Part shown: piece by piece, positions 48,395-59,837 of the stretch
Layout: every line of letters begins with the position of its first letter
Position numbering within the stretch: the first letter of the stretch is position 1
Source of the DNA: Dactylellina haptotyla
Lineage: Eukaryota; Ascomycota; Orbiliomycetes; Orbiliales; Orbiliaceae
Reading direction: 5' to 3'
NCBI GenBank assembly: GCA_031310005.1
Contig: CM062382.1
Coordinates: 434,001-498,000, forward strand
Length of the DNA: 64,000 bases
The notes under the pieces: model-generated
Databases searched by the model: none
Told to the model about the DNA's origin: nothing
What the model saw: only the letters and a program-made list of their open reading frames with translations
Translations under genes and position numbers: made by a program

Positions 48395-48738
48395 TTTGGT
48401 GGCGGAGGAATGTGGTGTTTAATAGCGTAATCGGGTTCTGTACGGCCAGGCGACTCGGTCTATATAGGTTATCGGGTCTGTAGAGTTCGGATGCTGTGGT
48501 TGTGAAGCTCGGAGTGGTGTCTTGGTGGGTTTGAAGAGGTGAAGTTGCTGGTTGGCGGCTTGCTCATACGCGACAAGAAAAAGTTCCAAGCAAATCAGCT
48601 CTTAACTCCAACCTTCAACCTTCAACCTTCGACCTTCAACCTCATCCCATCTTATCACCACAACCCCGCTGCAACTTCGCGCACAACCATCTCAACCAGC
48701 TCTAGTAGACATCATTCACACCCCAATCTACTGCAACC
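48395..48738. promoter_or_regulatory. Bidirectional promoter between Prp38 and Isy1
   Basis: 344 bp separate the two start codons. Near the Isy1 side, at about 48608-48645, there are tandem copies of an AACCTTC-type heptamer (CCAACCTTCAACCTTCAACC), then a C/A-rich leader. Confidence 0.6.
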
Positions 48739-49461
48739 ATGGCGCGTAACTCCGAAAAAGCGCAATCGATGCTCTTCCGCTTCCGCGAGCAACAAGCCGC
48801 CGACCTGGGCATCATCGACGCAGGCCGGACACGCCGCCCGAAGGCTATCACGGAAATAACATCCATCCCGTCCTGCGAGAAATGGCGCGGCCAAGTCGTC
48901 AAGGAGATCTCCCGCAAGGTCACCAAGATCCAAGACCCCAGCTTATCCAACTACCAGATCCGCGATCTGAACGACGAAATCAACAAGCTGATGCGGGAGA
49001 AGCACATGTGGGAGGTGCAGCTGAAGAATCTGGGCGGGCCGAATTACATGCGTTTCGCCGGGCGGATGACGGATGAGAACGGCAGGGAGATCCCGGGACA
49101 TAAAGGGTACAAATACTTCGGACGGGCGAGGGAGCTACCCGGTGTCAAGGAGCTGTTTGAGGATTTGAAGCCGAAGAAGGATGAGGGCGATGAGAAGAAG
49201 AAGAAGAGTCTGGCGGAGATCAGGAAGAATGTGGACGCGAATTACTACGGTTTCAATCGAGATGAGGAGGATGGGGCGCTGTTGGCTTATGAGAAGAAGA
49301 AGGAGCAAGAGAGCATGAAAGCTATGGCGAAAACCGGTGAGGGCGAACCGAAGACAGGATGGGAGGCGATACCGGGGGATATGAAGGTGCCGACGAAGGA
49401 GGAAGTCATGGAGTTTTTACTTGAAAGGCGGAAAAAGAAGCTGCTGGATGGCATAATCTAG
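48739..49461 (+). CDS. ISY1: Pre-mRNA splicing factor Isy1
   Basis: One exon, 240 residues. Isy1 is a component of the Prp19-associated (NineTeen) complex. It stabilises the branching conformation of the spliceosome and affects splicing fidelity. The N-terminus MARNSEKAQSMLFRFREQQA, the block IPSCEKWRGQVVKEISRKVTKIQDPSLSNYQIRDLNDEINKL and GGPNYMRFAGRMTDENGREIPGHKGYKYFGRAREL are characteristic. Then come a Lys/Glu-rich coiled part and the conserved end WEAIPGDMKVPTKEEVMEFLLERRKKKLLD. The length fits the fungal family. It is convergent with Mtg1, with only 132 bp between stops. Confidence 0.97.
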   Translation: MARNSEKAQSMLFRFREQQAADLGIIDAGRTRRPKAITEITSIPSCEKWRGQVVKEISRKVTKIQDPSLSNYQIRDLNDEINKLMREKHMWEVQLKNLGGPNYMRFAGRMTDENGREIPGHKGYKYFGRARELPGVKELFEDLKPKKDEGDEKKKKSLAEIRKNVDANYYGFNRDEEDGALLAYEKKKEQESMKAMAKTGEGEPKTGWEAIPGDMKVPTKEEVMEFLLERRKKKLLDGII

Positions 49462-49593
49462 GCTGGGTAGCCCGGTATAACATATTTTTTGATGCTCGAT
49501 GATAGACGAAATTGATACCCATTAGCGATTCTGTATGATAGTTCACTCTAACGAAAAAGGTATAATAGAGTCGAGATTATTTTATTATTATTA

Positions 49594-50799
49594 TTATTCT
49601 GAGAAATCTAATGACGCTCTACTGGCTTTGGCTGCCGTTTTGTCTTCTTTGATGGCTTTTCGGAGCTGGTTCGCACTCTTCCCTTCCTTTGATTCTTCTT
49701 GTATTCTCCGCTGTAGCGCATCTTGATCAACATCATCCAATATGAATCTTCCTAGCTCCCCAGCTCTATATCTTTGTATCAGCCAGATGGCGGTAGCTGA
49801 TAAATCTGGTACACCGCCCTTTCCCAACCTCCCGGTTTGCAGCGCTGTCGCAGTTAATAGTTGCGTGATGTCGTTGGTCGGTGGATGGAATGATGCATAT
49901 AATCCTGGGTCCACCAAGTTGATTCTATAGAGCATGTAATCGCACAGCGTTATCGGATCGATGATGGTATCCTTGACGCAGCCGACCAATGCTAACTTTA
50001 ACATGGTGGAAGTGTTCGGAACGTAGGGAATAAACACCCCAGGGGTGTCGTAGAGTTGGATGTCCGGGTCGGAGCAGACGCGGACGGTGGTGCCTACGCT
50101 GCGGGTAACGCCCGGCTGGCCACCCGTCATGGCGACCTTGCCTTTACCCATACCGACCCGGCGGAGAGCGTTCAGTAAAGACGATTTGCCAACGTTGGGC
50201 ATACCGACTAGCATCATCCGGGTCCCGATGATGTTGTCGGCGGAGTTGGCGATATCTGGGTGGTGTTAGGATGATAGTTTGTGATGGTAGTCTTCTGGTA
50301 ATGGATGCATACCTTTTGCATAACTAATGACCTTTTTTATGTCACTATCTGATTTAGAGTCTGTGAATAGAACCTTTTGCGGTTTGTGCCACTGTCGAAT
50401 GGTTTCCCTTGTCTGAGTTCATGTAAAGTGGTAGGCCTAATCCTCAACAGAGGATCGTACCCTGGAAAAATTAGCCAATCTGCGCTTGCTAGAAATCATA
50501 TTTTGGCATAATATATATTAGGTAGATAGCAGTACCTTCTCATCTAAACTCTCGGCTCCCAAGTCCCGCTTGGTGTACACAATCATCCGCTCCCTGCCCA
50601 CGAGATTCTTCTCAAACATTGGGTTTCGCGAGGACAACGGGACTCGATAGTCCCTACACTCGATGATGAGCTCGACGGAGCCTAGGAGTTGGCGCATCTT
50701 GGCCAATCCAGCCTTGTGGTGGCCGAGAAAGTACGACCGAACGATGGACTCGAGGCGTGGGAACGTTGCCCGTGGAACAAAAGGTCCGGGTGAAGTCAT
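49594..50799 (-). CDS. MTG1: Mtg1, mitochondrial ribosome-assembly GTPase
   Basis: Three exons (50536-50799, 50313-50412, 49594-50255) give 341 residues; introns are 123 and 57 bp. Mtg1 is a circularly permuted GTPase (YlqF/RbgA family) that acts in late assembly of the mitochondrial large ribosomal subunit at the inner membrane. The G motifs appear in permuted order: G4 TKRD (76-79), then G1 GMPNVGKSS (139-147), then G3 DTPG in LYDTPGVFIP. The early SYFLGHHKAGLAKMRQLL and IIECRDYRVPLSSRNP are family hallmarks. The reading frame stays open for 114 more codons upstream of the chosen ATG, but that part is not protein-like and homologues start near FVPR. Confidence 0.95.
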
Positions 50800-52595
50800 C
50801 GTGAGATCGATAGGTGGGATGTTCAAGGCAGACTGCGGTTCCTCTCTTGGCCGGTTACATGAATAATGCCAATACTCAATATCCCGCCACGATGCGGTCG
50901 AATTCTTGGGTGCTTCGAGGTGCCGTGCGGCGTCAAGGCATCTGCATGCTTGGGAGCTAGTTGCCGATGTTGCACAGTACAGGCCTGGTTGGGTCCTTGT
51001 GGTTGTTTTTGCGTTGGCGCAGAGTTTTGAACTAGCCGAGCACTTTGCCAACGGGATTACAGGCTCGGTACGTCGTAGTGGATTCGATTCTGCCTGAAGC
51101 CGATGGCAAAACCTGGAGAGGTGATGCAATATTACTATCACGTCTGTTGATGTATTTTATCTTGAAAATTCGGCTCTGAAGTTGGTGCAGAACCGATGCA
51201 CCAGATATCTACGGCGTTTGAACATGTTTGTATATCGAACCATCGCCAAGGCCATGTAGCTAGCTATGGGAACATCACGGCCATTTAAATTTTATCAAAC
51301 ATATATTAATATATTCTGATCGATGCCGTCGGCAATGCGGATTATCCTCTCGGATGCGAACCATCGCCACTAGTCCCGTCAATCCACGTTCAAAGCCACA
51401 GTTGATGTCGTTGGACCCTGAGAGCATTCAATCCGGTCCTCCGAGCCAGTCCCAACAGAGCAAAAGCGCTCCTGATGTCACTCTGCAGGTCTACCAACCG
51501 GGCGGGTCGTAAAGGTGTTGGAGAGCAAGTCTGCCTTGCGTCTTGGCCGCTTGCTATTGGCTTCCGCTGACACAGTTTCGCAGGCCCTTGTCTCAAACGA
51601 CCGGCATTTGCTCAACGACATATCGAATTTGTGCTTGAGTCGGAAAAAAAAAATTTTAATAAAAAAATAAATTATCTTTTGGCAGTAAAACGCGATGTCC
51701 TTGCTTCGGCTTTGTTTGCACATTTTACCTGGTTTGTCCTCTTCTGTAAGTTGGTTTTCTGTGCAAGGCACGTTTATTAATTTACGGTTCGTATTGGCCC
51801 GAGCGCTCAGTCGTTTCTCGCATGCATCTGCATTACTTCGATTAACCTTGCACTTGACATTCTGTGCTATCTATTCCTCGTTTCTTTGTTTCGTTGATTC
51901 TTACACTTTCGATTATACCCAGAACCCAGACACTCTGATACTTGTTATCGATAACTGTAAATTCCTTTTTGCACCTGTCCGTCCTCGTACGAATCTGTGC
52001 CCTTTCAGACTCAACCAACGACGCACCACGTCTGCTCTCCCGCTTTCTGTTTCTTGGTCACATTTGAGCGTTCACCGTTTATATACAAAAGAAGAAAAAA
52101 GTCTATTTATTTTTAAAAGGAAATTTTATATATCAGAGCACGCTAGCATCGGACATCTCGACTATATAAACCCCATTCCTCGTCTTGGCTCCTGCCCAAC
52201 CTAGTCCGCCCAGACTATTCTTCGCATAGGTGCTGCAGCTCAGATCCCGGCGCACCGTTCTAGTCTCAGCGCTGTTTTATTCAGGCGCCGCTGACCTGGT
52301 TGGTGCCAATACATATACGCCTCTTGGCACACACAGTGAACGCTCGGTACCTGGGAGACGAATTCAAGTGCGTATAAACCGGATATTATATTAGCCTCCC
52401 TACCCGCCAATCATCTGACGACTACACCTATACTTTATTTATCCATATATTCTGCATATACCTACCCAAAGTCTGCATTTTTGTCTTATACCCTTCTATC
52501 AACTTATATCATTTATTGTTATCTTTTGTTAATTTGAAACATCCCATCCCACGGTCGTCTCACACGACTATTAACACCATCAAACATAGCTATAA
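50800..52595. other. 1.8 kb intergenic, promoter region of Mtg1 and of the transporter
   Basis: Divergent genes lie on either side. From about 51.7 to 52.5 kb the plus strand is pyrimidine-rich, which suits a long leader of the transporter gene. A 169-codon open frame at 51695-52204 is rejected as chance. No RNA gene recognised. Confidence 0.4.
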
Positions 52596-54990
52596 ATGAC
52601 CAACGGCGGCGACCACAGCAAAAATCATCTCACAGTGCCCACCGCTGAAAATCGCTCGTCGAGATCCTCCTCTCGGACTGAGGTTAACTCTCCAACCTCG
52701 TTCTCCCGGTCCCGCGACCACCTCTCTTCTTCTCTCAAAGATCTTCCTATGCAACACTCACAATGGGGAGATGACACACCTTCATCCCCTCCTACCGACG
52801 AGGAAATGCAGTCCTCATCGAATGAGCCCGAAGCTCGACCTGGAAGGCGGAAAATCGCTGCTATGTTTCAGCCTAATGGGCTATTGCGCCCGTTTCGCTT
52901 GATGCAGAAGGAATTCCGCGCCAGAGTTGCGATATACCACACGGACTGGCACTTCAACCAGTTGGTTCTTGCTTCTGCTGTTTTTCTCTTCTTTACGAAT
53001 TTACTACCGGGGATCACATTCGCGAGTGATCTGGATGCATTGACTGGATCGAATTATGGAACCATCGAGGTCGTATTTTCCACGGGACTTTGTGGAATTA
53101 TATTTGCTTTGTAGGTGGTTTTCCTTCATTAAAGATAGATTAAAGTGGTTGCTAACATTATAACGCATGCGTGGATAGGTTCTCGGCGCAACCTTTGACA
53201 ATCTTAGGAGTTACGGGCCCGTTTAGTATTCTCGCTGAGCGAATATACGACCTTTGCATTCATAGTCTACACGTGAGTATTATTTTCCAAGACACGGAAA
53301 TTATGTCGGTCTAATTCGGAAAATAGATTCCGTATCTACCGTTTATGGCGTGGACATGCATCCATTCTACGTGGATGTTAATTTTGCTCGCGGTATTCAA
53401 TGCGCACGATTATACGATGAAATACGTCACAACCTTTTCAACGGAGATTTTTGCGTTGCTCAATTCTGTCATCTATTTCCACAAAGCGTAAGTTTAAGTT
53501 TTAATACCGCGGCTGTTTCCAGTCAGTTTCATTAACATAGAATAGTGTACAAGAACTCCAGCGAAACCACGAAAGAGTTTCTTTTGCGTCCTTCTTATAC
53601 TCTGTGATCGGGTGTATAGGAACATTCCTTGTCGCAGTATTTTTAGCTAGTGCGAATAGCTGGGCTCCCTTATTCCACAGATACGTCCGTATGGGTCTAT
53701 CAGAGTACGCTGCCGCCATCAGTATCATTTTCTTCATCGGCATGCCTCAGGTTGGAGAACTCAAAAATCTTGATAAGCAAACATTAAACGTATCCAGTAA
53801 GTCTCATAACTTTTGCGGACGTAATGGTATAATACTGATCGATATTCCCCATGGTAGCTTCTTTCAAACCTAGCTATCCCGAACGTACCGTCTTCTTCGT
53901 CGAATTCTGGAAGTTGGATGTAGCATATATCTTCGCCGCCATGATCCCGGCTCTGATAGTTACCACATTATACTTCTTCGACGTTGAAGTCTCGACGATA
54001 TGCGCAACTCTCCCGCGTTACAACATCCGAAAACCGAAAGCGTACGCCTGGGATGTCATGTTATTGGGTCTTACCACTGGTCTCTGCGGAATTCTGGGTA
54101 TCCCTCCAGCGAACGGGTTGCTGCCGCAAGCGCCGCTGCATTCTGAGAGTTTACTCCACGATGAAGTCGATGAGAAAGGGAATAAGATTCGAACGGTGTA
54201 CGAACAGCGGTGGAGCCATTTGTTGCATGCGCTGGGGATATTGGCTTTTGTGAGCCCGCCATTTATGCACGTGTTGGGGTTGACGCCGACGAGTGTGCTT
54301 GCTGGACTGTTCTTGTTTATGGGAGAGCAGTCGCTGTCTGTAAAGTGAGTTGATGCTTCTGGCACTAGTTTTCATCAAGAAGATATCGCTAATAATATTC
54401 CACTCTTGCCTAGTCCCATTCTACATCGAATTTTCGATATGTTGACGTTAGTTTCACCCATCTCAAATTATATACGATATGAATAGCAGTATTAACGGGA
54501 ATATATTCTAGGCCTATGAGTGAACTGCCTGATCTTTCTAAAGATGGTATTAAGAACTACTGGGGAATACACACATATACTATCGCCCAGTTGGTCATCA
54601 CGGGCATAGTATTCGGCGTCACGTTCACCCCTGCTGCACCGAGTTTCCCGATATTAATAATATTGTTCGTCCCGATCCATCTAAAATTTTCGCCTATGAT
54701 ATGGTCGAAACAAGTATTGAACAGTGAGTTTCCATTTATTTTCGCTTGGATTACGTATGCTTTTTTACAAAAAGACTTGTTAACTAACTTGCTGAATAGA
54801 GGTTGATTCGTGGGCTTGCCGCGAGGGAGATTTGAGGTTATATCCCGAGCTTCCGATGCCGGTTGTGGATGAAAATAATGAAAAAGAGGCGGCGACAAAA
54901 GATGAGACAGGTTTGGAAGGACAGGCGAGGAATCACAGTGAGGAGACGGTTCAGAATCCTCAGGAAATAGGGAAAGAGGAGCGAAAGTAG
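52596..54990 (+). CDS. BOR1: Anion transporter of the SLC4/Bor1 family
   Basis: Eight exons (52596-53110, 53179-53272, 53327-53487, 53546-53796, 53858-54344, 54414-54446, 54512-54723, 54800-54990) give 647 residues in one frame. It is related to yeast Bor1, a plasma-membrane borate exporter, and to animal HCO3-/Cl- exchangers. A cytosolic Ser-rich N-terminus of about 120 residues comes first. About ten to twelve membrane helices follow, with ASAVFLFFTNLLPGITFASD, STGLCGIIFALFSAQPLTILGVTGPFSIL, IGMPQVGELKNLDKQTLNVSTSF, FVEFWKLDVAYIFAAMIPALIVTTLYFFD and LGLTTGLCGILGIPPANGL. These are family hallmarks, including the anion-site QPL/TGP and NGL(L/I)PQ regions. The C-terminus is hydrophilic and acidic. 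The substrate (borate, bicarbonate or both) cannot be told. The sixth exon is only 33 bp. Confidence 0.93.
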
Positions 54991-55505
54991 TTGTATTTCC
55001 GGGTTTTAGAGCGGTGGGGTTTGCAAAAGTTTTCCTTTTTTGATCTGGAGGATATTCACATATTATACCTGGTTTAGAAAATACCAATGGGCGTTTTTGT
55101 GTGTATTTTATTTTACGGTAGCATGACGTATTAAGAATTATTAACTGTGCTCAAAAGTTTCCTTCCAACTTCTGATTCGGAGTGTGAATCTGTAGCCAAG
55201 TTTGCATCTGACAACGAGACGAATTCGGAGTGTTGTGTTTTACAGCGAGCGCGTCGAAATTTGTGTTGCCGTGAATTCAAGTAATTAAATTCAGATTTAG
55301 CAGTCTGGGAAGCGTGATATCGGTAAGGCTTAGATTTAAATCAATTGGAACAGATATTCCGAGTTCATAGCGCCGAATATTTTGCTTTTGAAATTATAAC
55401 ATTAATAACAGGAGTCATGATTGATATCCCTAGATACCCAAATCCCTATCCATCGACCATTACAATATATATCCATCAAAACTTATTCCAAACGTAGTAA
55501 AATAA
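54991..55505. other. Convergent intergenic
   Basis: 515 bp between stop codons of the transporter and the polytopic membrane protein; AT-rich, presumably 3' untranslated sequence. Confidence 0.45.
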
Positions 55506-57614
55506 TTAATCCTCCTCCTCCTCTTCATTCTCCTCTTCAGTGTCATCTCTGAAGTTTTTATCCAGCACCCAGAAGATAAAGGCGCGAGTGCAGATAGCCA
55601 AACCGCACGCAACCCACGCAGTTGTATAAGCAACGTACGCCATCGACAACCAATACCGTGCGGCATTAGCTCGGCTCTTAGTCGTCGGCGCGCTGATATC
55701 AATAATCGAGTCGTCGTTGCCAAACAACGCTTGGCATTTACAGTTATTATAAACGCCGGAGATCTGGAACAGAGTTCCTAGACCCAAGACGAGGACGTTG
55801 ATCGTACAGATGATATGGTACATGACAGTGCAGACATCCTGCGTCCGAGCGGAGATTTTGTGCTGAATACTGTGTTTATGCTGCGCAGGAAATGCATCAC
55901 GTTGCTCGAATAGTTCACGCTTGAACACGCGGAACATGGCGGCAGTAAGCGTGCCACCGGCGTAGAGGACGTGGTTGAACGAACGGCAACCCAACCCGAC
56001 TGTCGGAGTGGTGAAAGCTACGGCGGCGGCATTGGCACATGCGAAGCCGACCCAGAGCCAGCCGACGAGTTGCCAGATGATGTACCAACCGAAGTGGAAT
56101 CTGCTCTCCTTATCTTCGGGACCCAGGATCCCGATTCTGAACATGGGTCGGACACCGGCGTTTTGCATCCAGCGGAACCAGTTCGCGTTATTGCCGTAGA
56201 TATTTCGGGACATGACTGATTCTACGAAGATTTGCTTGGGCCGGATACCGGCGCTGGTGCGGAGGGCGTCGCGGACGAATTGGGTTTTGGCGCTGGAGGC
56301 GGTGGTGTTACTCGAGACGGAGAGGATGAGGATCCACATGTACCAGGTGCCGTAGGCAATGCCTTGGGCGGTATCTTCGTCGCCAAGTTGGCGGTAGGCG
56401 GAGCTGAAGGTATTTATGATGTTGGCGAAGACCATAACCATAGGGAAGGCGATACTGGTGAAGAAGTTTGCGCGGGAGCGTCCGATGGCTTGGATTATGA
56501 GTCTGATAGTGTCCGAGGGCAGAACTCGAATGACCTCACCTTCGAGTTTTATGGATTCGTCGACTGCGCGGGGGACTCTTTCGATCTCTTCTTCGCCGAC
56601 TTTTGTAGGAGATACGTCCGACCAGAGCCCATTGACGTCCTTGAGGGCTTGGAGGAGCATCGGCAGGACGGGTTCGTCGACAACGGTAGGAGTAATTGTC
56701 GGTTTCTCGCCCATGATTTTTGTCCTAACCCATTCGCGAAGCGAGAAGCTCTTGGTTTCTTTCTCAATGACAGGCGATTCAAGCCCTTGAAGCAGCATTT
56801 CTTCAATTCTGATGAGTTGCTGACGGAGTGAATTGCCAGCGGTATCACTGGTTTCAAAGGCATCCAGTATTGGGCGGACTTCTTTGAGTTCGAGAACCGG
56901 GAGAATGAGGCCCTTGTTGTCAAAGGTATTTCTGAGATCAAAGAGGCGTTTTCGCAGTTGGCGATCGATCGACATTTTTGGGTTTACGAGTAGCTCGGAT
57001 ATCGACCTGCTGAATGCACTCGGGAGGAAGGCGGAGAGTTTGTATTCCTCTGGACGGGTACGGCTTGCGACCATTGCCAGACCGATCAAACTTCTGTCTA
57101 GTGGTTGAAGCTCTCGTCTCAAGAGATAGAAAGAACAGATGAAATCTTTGATCAAAGTGGAGTATGCGGCACAGAAGGCGCTGGCCGGGTCTCCTAGTAC
57201 GGAGATCCACTCGATATAAGGCCAGAACATATTGACATACTTGAGGAAGTCCCAATCACTGATGAATCTCTGGGGCAGATCACCAACAGGTAAATTGGCA
57301 AGAAGCACCAACATTGGGAATATCCAGGTGGTGAGGATAGGAAGCCACTCCAACCTGCTGTTAAGAGAGGATCCGGCACCACAGTTTTCCTTGCACCAAC
57401 CAAGTTTCGATGTAATAATGGGGAAGACGCCGGTGACATTGCGATTTTTCGTGAGACAGACGTCCCAGGGAAGTTCTGTGCGAGATCTGTTCAAGAGATA
57501 TGCTTGCATGCAACAGCTCTGGGGATCGTAACCTCTCGCGTACGCTCCAGGTACCAAGCTAATCATCCAGAGTAACATAGCGCCCTGAGCGACGTTCAAG
57601 CCATATTGAAACAT
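55506..57614 (-). CDS. Polytopic membrane protein of unknown function
   Basis: One exon, 702 residues from the first in-frame ATG. The start gives a signal-peptide-like N-terminus (MFQYGLNVAQGAMLLWMISL...GAYARG). A short Cys-bearing outer segment follows (SCC, VCL, WCKENCG). Membrane segments lie near LPILTTWIFPMLVLLANLPV, SIAFPMVMVFANIINTF, GTWYMWILILSVS, WYIIWQLVGWLWVGFACANA, MYHIICTINVLVLGLGTLF and SMAYVAYTTAWVACGLAICT. A large charged loop sits in the middle. The C-terminus is strongly acidic (DDTEEENEEEEED). It resembles uncharacterised membrane proteins of filamentous ascomycetes; I know no function. The frame is open for 17 codons before this ATG, back to a stop, without another ATG, so a 5' exon is possible. 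Confidence 0.75.
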   Translation of the reverse strand: MFQYGLNVAQGAMLLWMISLVPGAYARGYDPQSCCMQAYLLNRSRTELPWDVCLTKNRNVTGVFPIITSKLGWCKENCGAGSSLNSRLEWLPILTTWIFPMLVLLANLPVGDLPQRFISDWDFLKYVNMFWPYIEWISVLGDPASAFCAAYSTLIKDFICSFYLLRRELQPLDRSLIGLAMVASRTRPEEYKLSAFLPSAFSRSISELLVNPKMSIDRQLRKRLFDLRNTFDNKGLILPVLELKEVRPILDAFETSDTAGNSLRQQLIRIEEMLLQGLESPVIEKETKSFSLREWVRTKIMGEKPTITPTVVDEPVLPMLLQALKDVNGLWSDVSPTKVGEEEIERVPRAVDESIKLEGEVIRVLPSDTIRLIIQAIGRSRANFFTSIAFPMVMVFANIINTFSSAYRQLGDEDTAQGIAYGTWYMWILILSVSSNTTASSAKTQFVRDALRTSAGIRPKQIFVESVMSRNIYGNNANWFRWMQNAGVRPMFRIGILGPEDKESRFHFGWYIIWQLVGWLWVGFACANAAAVAFTTPTVGLGCRSFNHVLYAGGTLTAAMFRVFKRELFEQRDAFPAQHKHSIQHKISARTQDVCTVMYHIICTINVLVLGLGTLFQISGVYNNCKCQALFGNDDSIIDISAPTTKSRANAARYWLSMAYVAYTTAWVACGLAICTRAFIFWVLDKNFRDDTEEENEEEEED

Positions 57615-59837
57615 CGCCCTGGAAGCCGTATTTCGCACGACCTTGACCGCCACTGTTTGGCGCAATTAGTTCGCTATCCCTAAAAGCTTAAGAGAGAGAA
57701 ATGGATCGGTTAGTACATACTCTTTTAGGTATCCTCAAGCGTGTAGTGACGCCCTTGGTTACTCTTAGTTCCACTAGTACTAGCTAAAGTTTAGAATATA
57801 GAAGCGGACTGGTGGGCCTCCTGGCTGTGGAGGATATTCTCAATATGTCCTGAAAAGAATTAAAATTTTGATCTTGAGAAACACGCAGAAGAAAATGGGA
57901 TTCTCGAGCGCAACCCGAGCCGCCTTTATGGCAGTTTGTTTCTGAATTCAAATAGAATTTAATACTTGGGAAGGGAAAAAACAGTATCGGAACCATGGGA
58001 CGCCATAGCTTCGGGGTATCCTACAGGAGCGCTTTATCTGAAAGGCTGGTAACATCCTAGTATATATGACCAGTCGCAGGGTCCATCGGCCAGTTACACC
58101 CCCCGGCGTGATTGCACTGCTATCAGATGAGGATGCTAGGATAGCTTTTCGAAGGCGGGGTTCGTTTCGAATCCTCCCCAATGGCAACTTAGAATCTGAC
58201 CGCATTTTTTTGATGATTCCGAGTCCGTGGTGGCGTTCTGGCGAACAGCGGATCATCCAATTCCGATATATCCTGCCTCACTAACCCCCAGGAAAGCTAG
58301 CGGCGTGCATGCTATATTGCATATCAATTAAGGAGGGCTGAGGGTGGTCCTATCAGGCCCAGCAGCTTTATCGTCCGAAATTGCCAGTTTGAGCAGTTTC
58401 CACGAGAAGTTGTGGAACGCAGCACACCGGATGCACAACGATTTTGCAATTATTTCCCATCCATTAAGGCAGATTGGGTTGCAATATTTAGATCCCTATA
58501 TACTTAACCGGAAAGCCCGAAAAGCGATTCACATCAGCCCTGTCCGATGTCGCGATATCGGTGTTAAGAGCAGCCATCCGGTCCGAAGGCATAAGCGAGA
58601 TACAAGTTGCAGCGCCTTTGCGAGCTTTGCTTGATTCTAACTATCGCAAGAACAAGTATAGGAGCTCTTAATTATGATGAGACTAAACTAGTTGATACGA
58701 GTATTGAATTAGTGAATTGTCGACGTTCGAGCACCTCCGTGGCAAACCCCGCAGTATGCGAGTAAAACGGTGCAAAGACTTAACCGAAGCTCCAGAGCGG
58801 GCCTTGGAGGCAACAATCTGTCTTGGCAAGCAAATCAGGCCAGTAACAAGTAGCTCATGAGGCTAGTGTGATGCGTGCCTGCTACGCCGTTGATCACAAT
58901 CACGCATCCTGCAGAAGTTTGGTGTAACAAACCCTGCTCAATAATAGAGCTCGGATTCGAATGTTTGTGCGTTGGAGGGAAGAAATAACGGCACGAAATC
59001 ATGTTTCAGTGCTCGCCAAACCATGTTTTGGGCACTTGTGACTCCCTTTCATTCTAAAATCGCCCCAACCGAAGCGCCACGATATGCATGCCAATTTTGG
59101 AAGGGAGAAGTGTCAGCAGAGCCCATTGTAGAATTCGCGGCATCAACGGTCTCCGTAGTGGGGCCGATTTGGGTGGATTCGGTTGGTTTTTCGAGGCTCT
59201 GATATAGCTCGGCCTTGCGAGTTTGTTCAGCCTTTGCCCAAAAGAACGCCGCAAATCTGCGAGGCGCCTGCAAACCACAAAAAAGACCAGGGATTGAACT
59301 AAAAAGCGGCACGAAAAACTGAGAAACAACTGCGCGACTTGTTGACTAAACTGGTTTGATTTGCAAAAATGGAGATGAGGGGAATGGCGTGCATTGGATA
59401 ATTCCTACAGCCTGCACAAACGGTTGATCCTTTTGTGGATTAGCTTTTGGTGATATGCCGAATTTATCGTATCGGAGGGTCCGTTGAGGATATACGCGAG
59501 GATTCAGATATTGCTTGACGGAGGGGCGAAGAAATACTTATAAAGTAAGTATCTTATACCTTGGAAGGTACCCTTGTATTATAGACCAGCTTGTATCATG
59601 CCCACGGTTCTTACCCGATTCCATTCGGCGGGATGATTCGCAGGCGCAACCCTCCAATCTAATAATTATCGAAAGGTAAAGCATGCCCCAAATCTATTAT
59701 ATGGGCGGGAGCAGTCGCCGCCTCTTGAACCTTTGCGAAGGGCCCTCCGACTAACTAATATTCTTCCAGACATATTGCAAGTTCAAGAGTATAGAAATCC
59801 TTACTTGTAGTCGAAGAAAACCATAAGATTCTTCAAT
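57615..59837. other. 2.2 kb without recognised genes
   Basis: Only short open frames on both strands, none protein-like, and no tRNA or rRNA that can be folded. It should hold the promoters of the two divergent genes on either side. It is the second-longest gene-poor stretch in the window. Confidence 0.4.

Noticed and set aside
50800-51141. 114-codon N-terminal extension of Mtg1
   Set aside because: The frame is open, but the residues do not look like a mitochondrial presequence or any domain, and the family starts near FVPR...SYFLGHH.
51695-52204. 169-codon plus-strand frame upstream of the Bor1-like transporter
   Set aside because: Composition is that of translated pyrimidine-rich leader DNA (Ser, Leu, Phe, Arg), no family resemblance, and it lies where the transporter promoter and leader should be.
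57615-59837. Possible hidden gene or element in the 2.2 kb gap
   Set aside because: All frames are short and unlike proteins, and no repeats at ends were visible.
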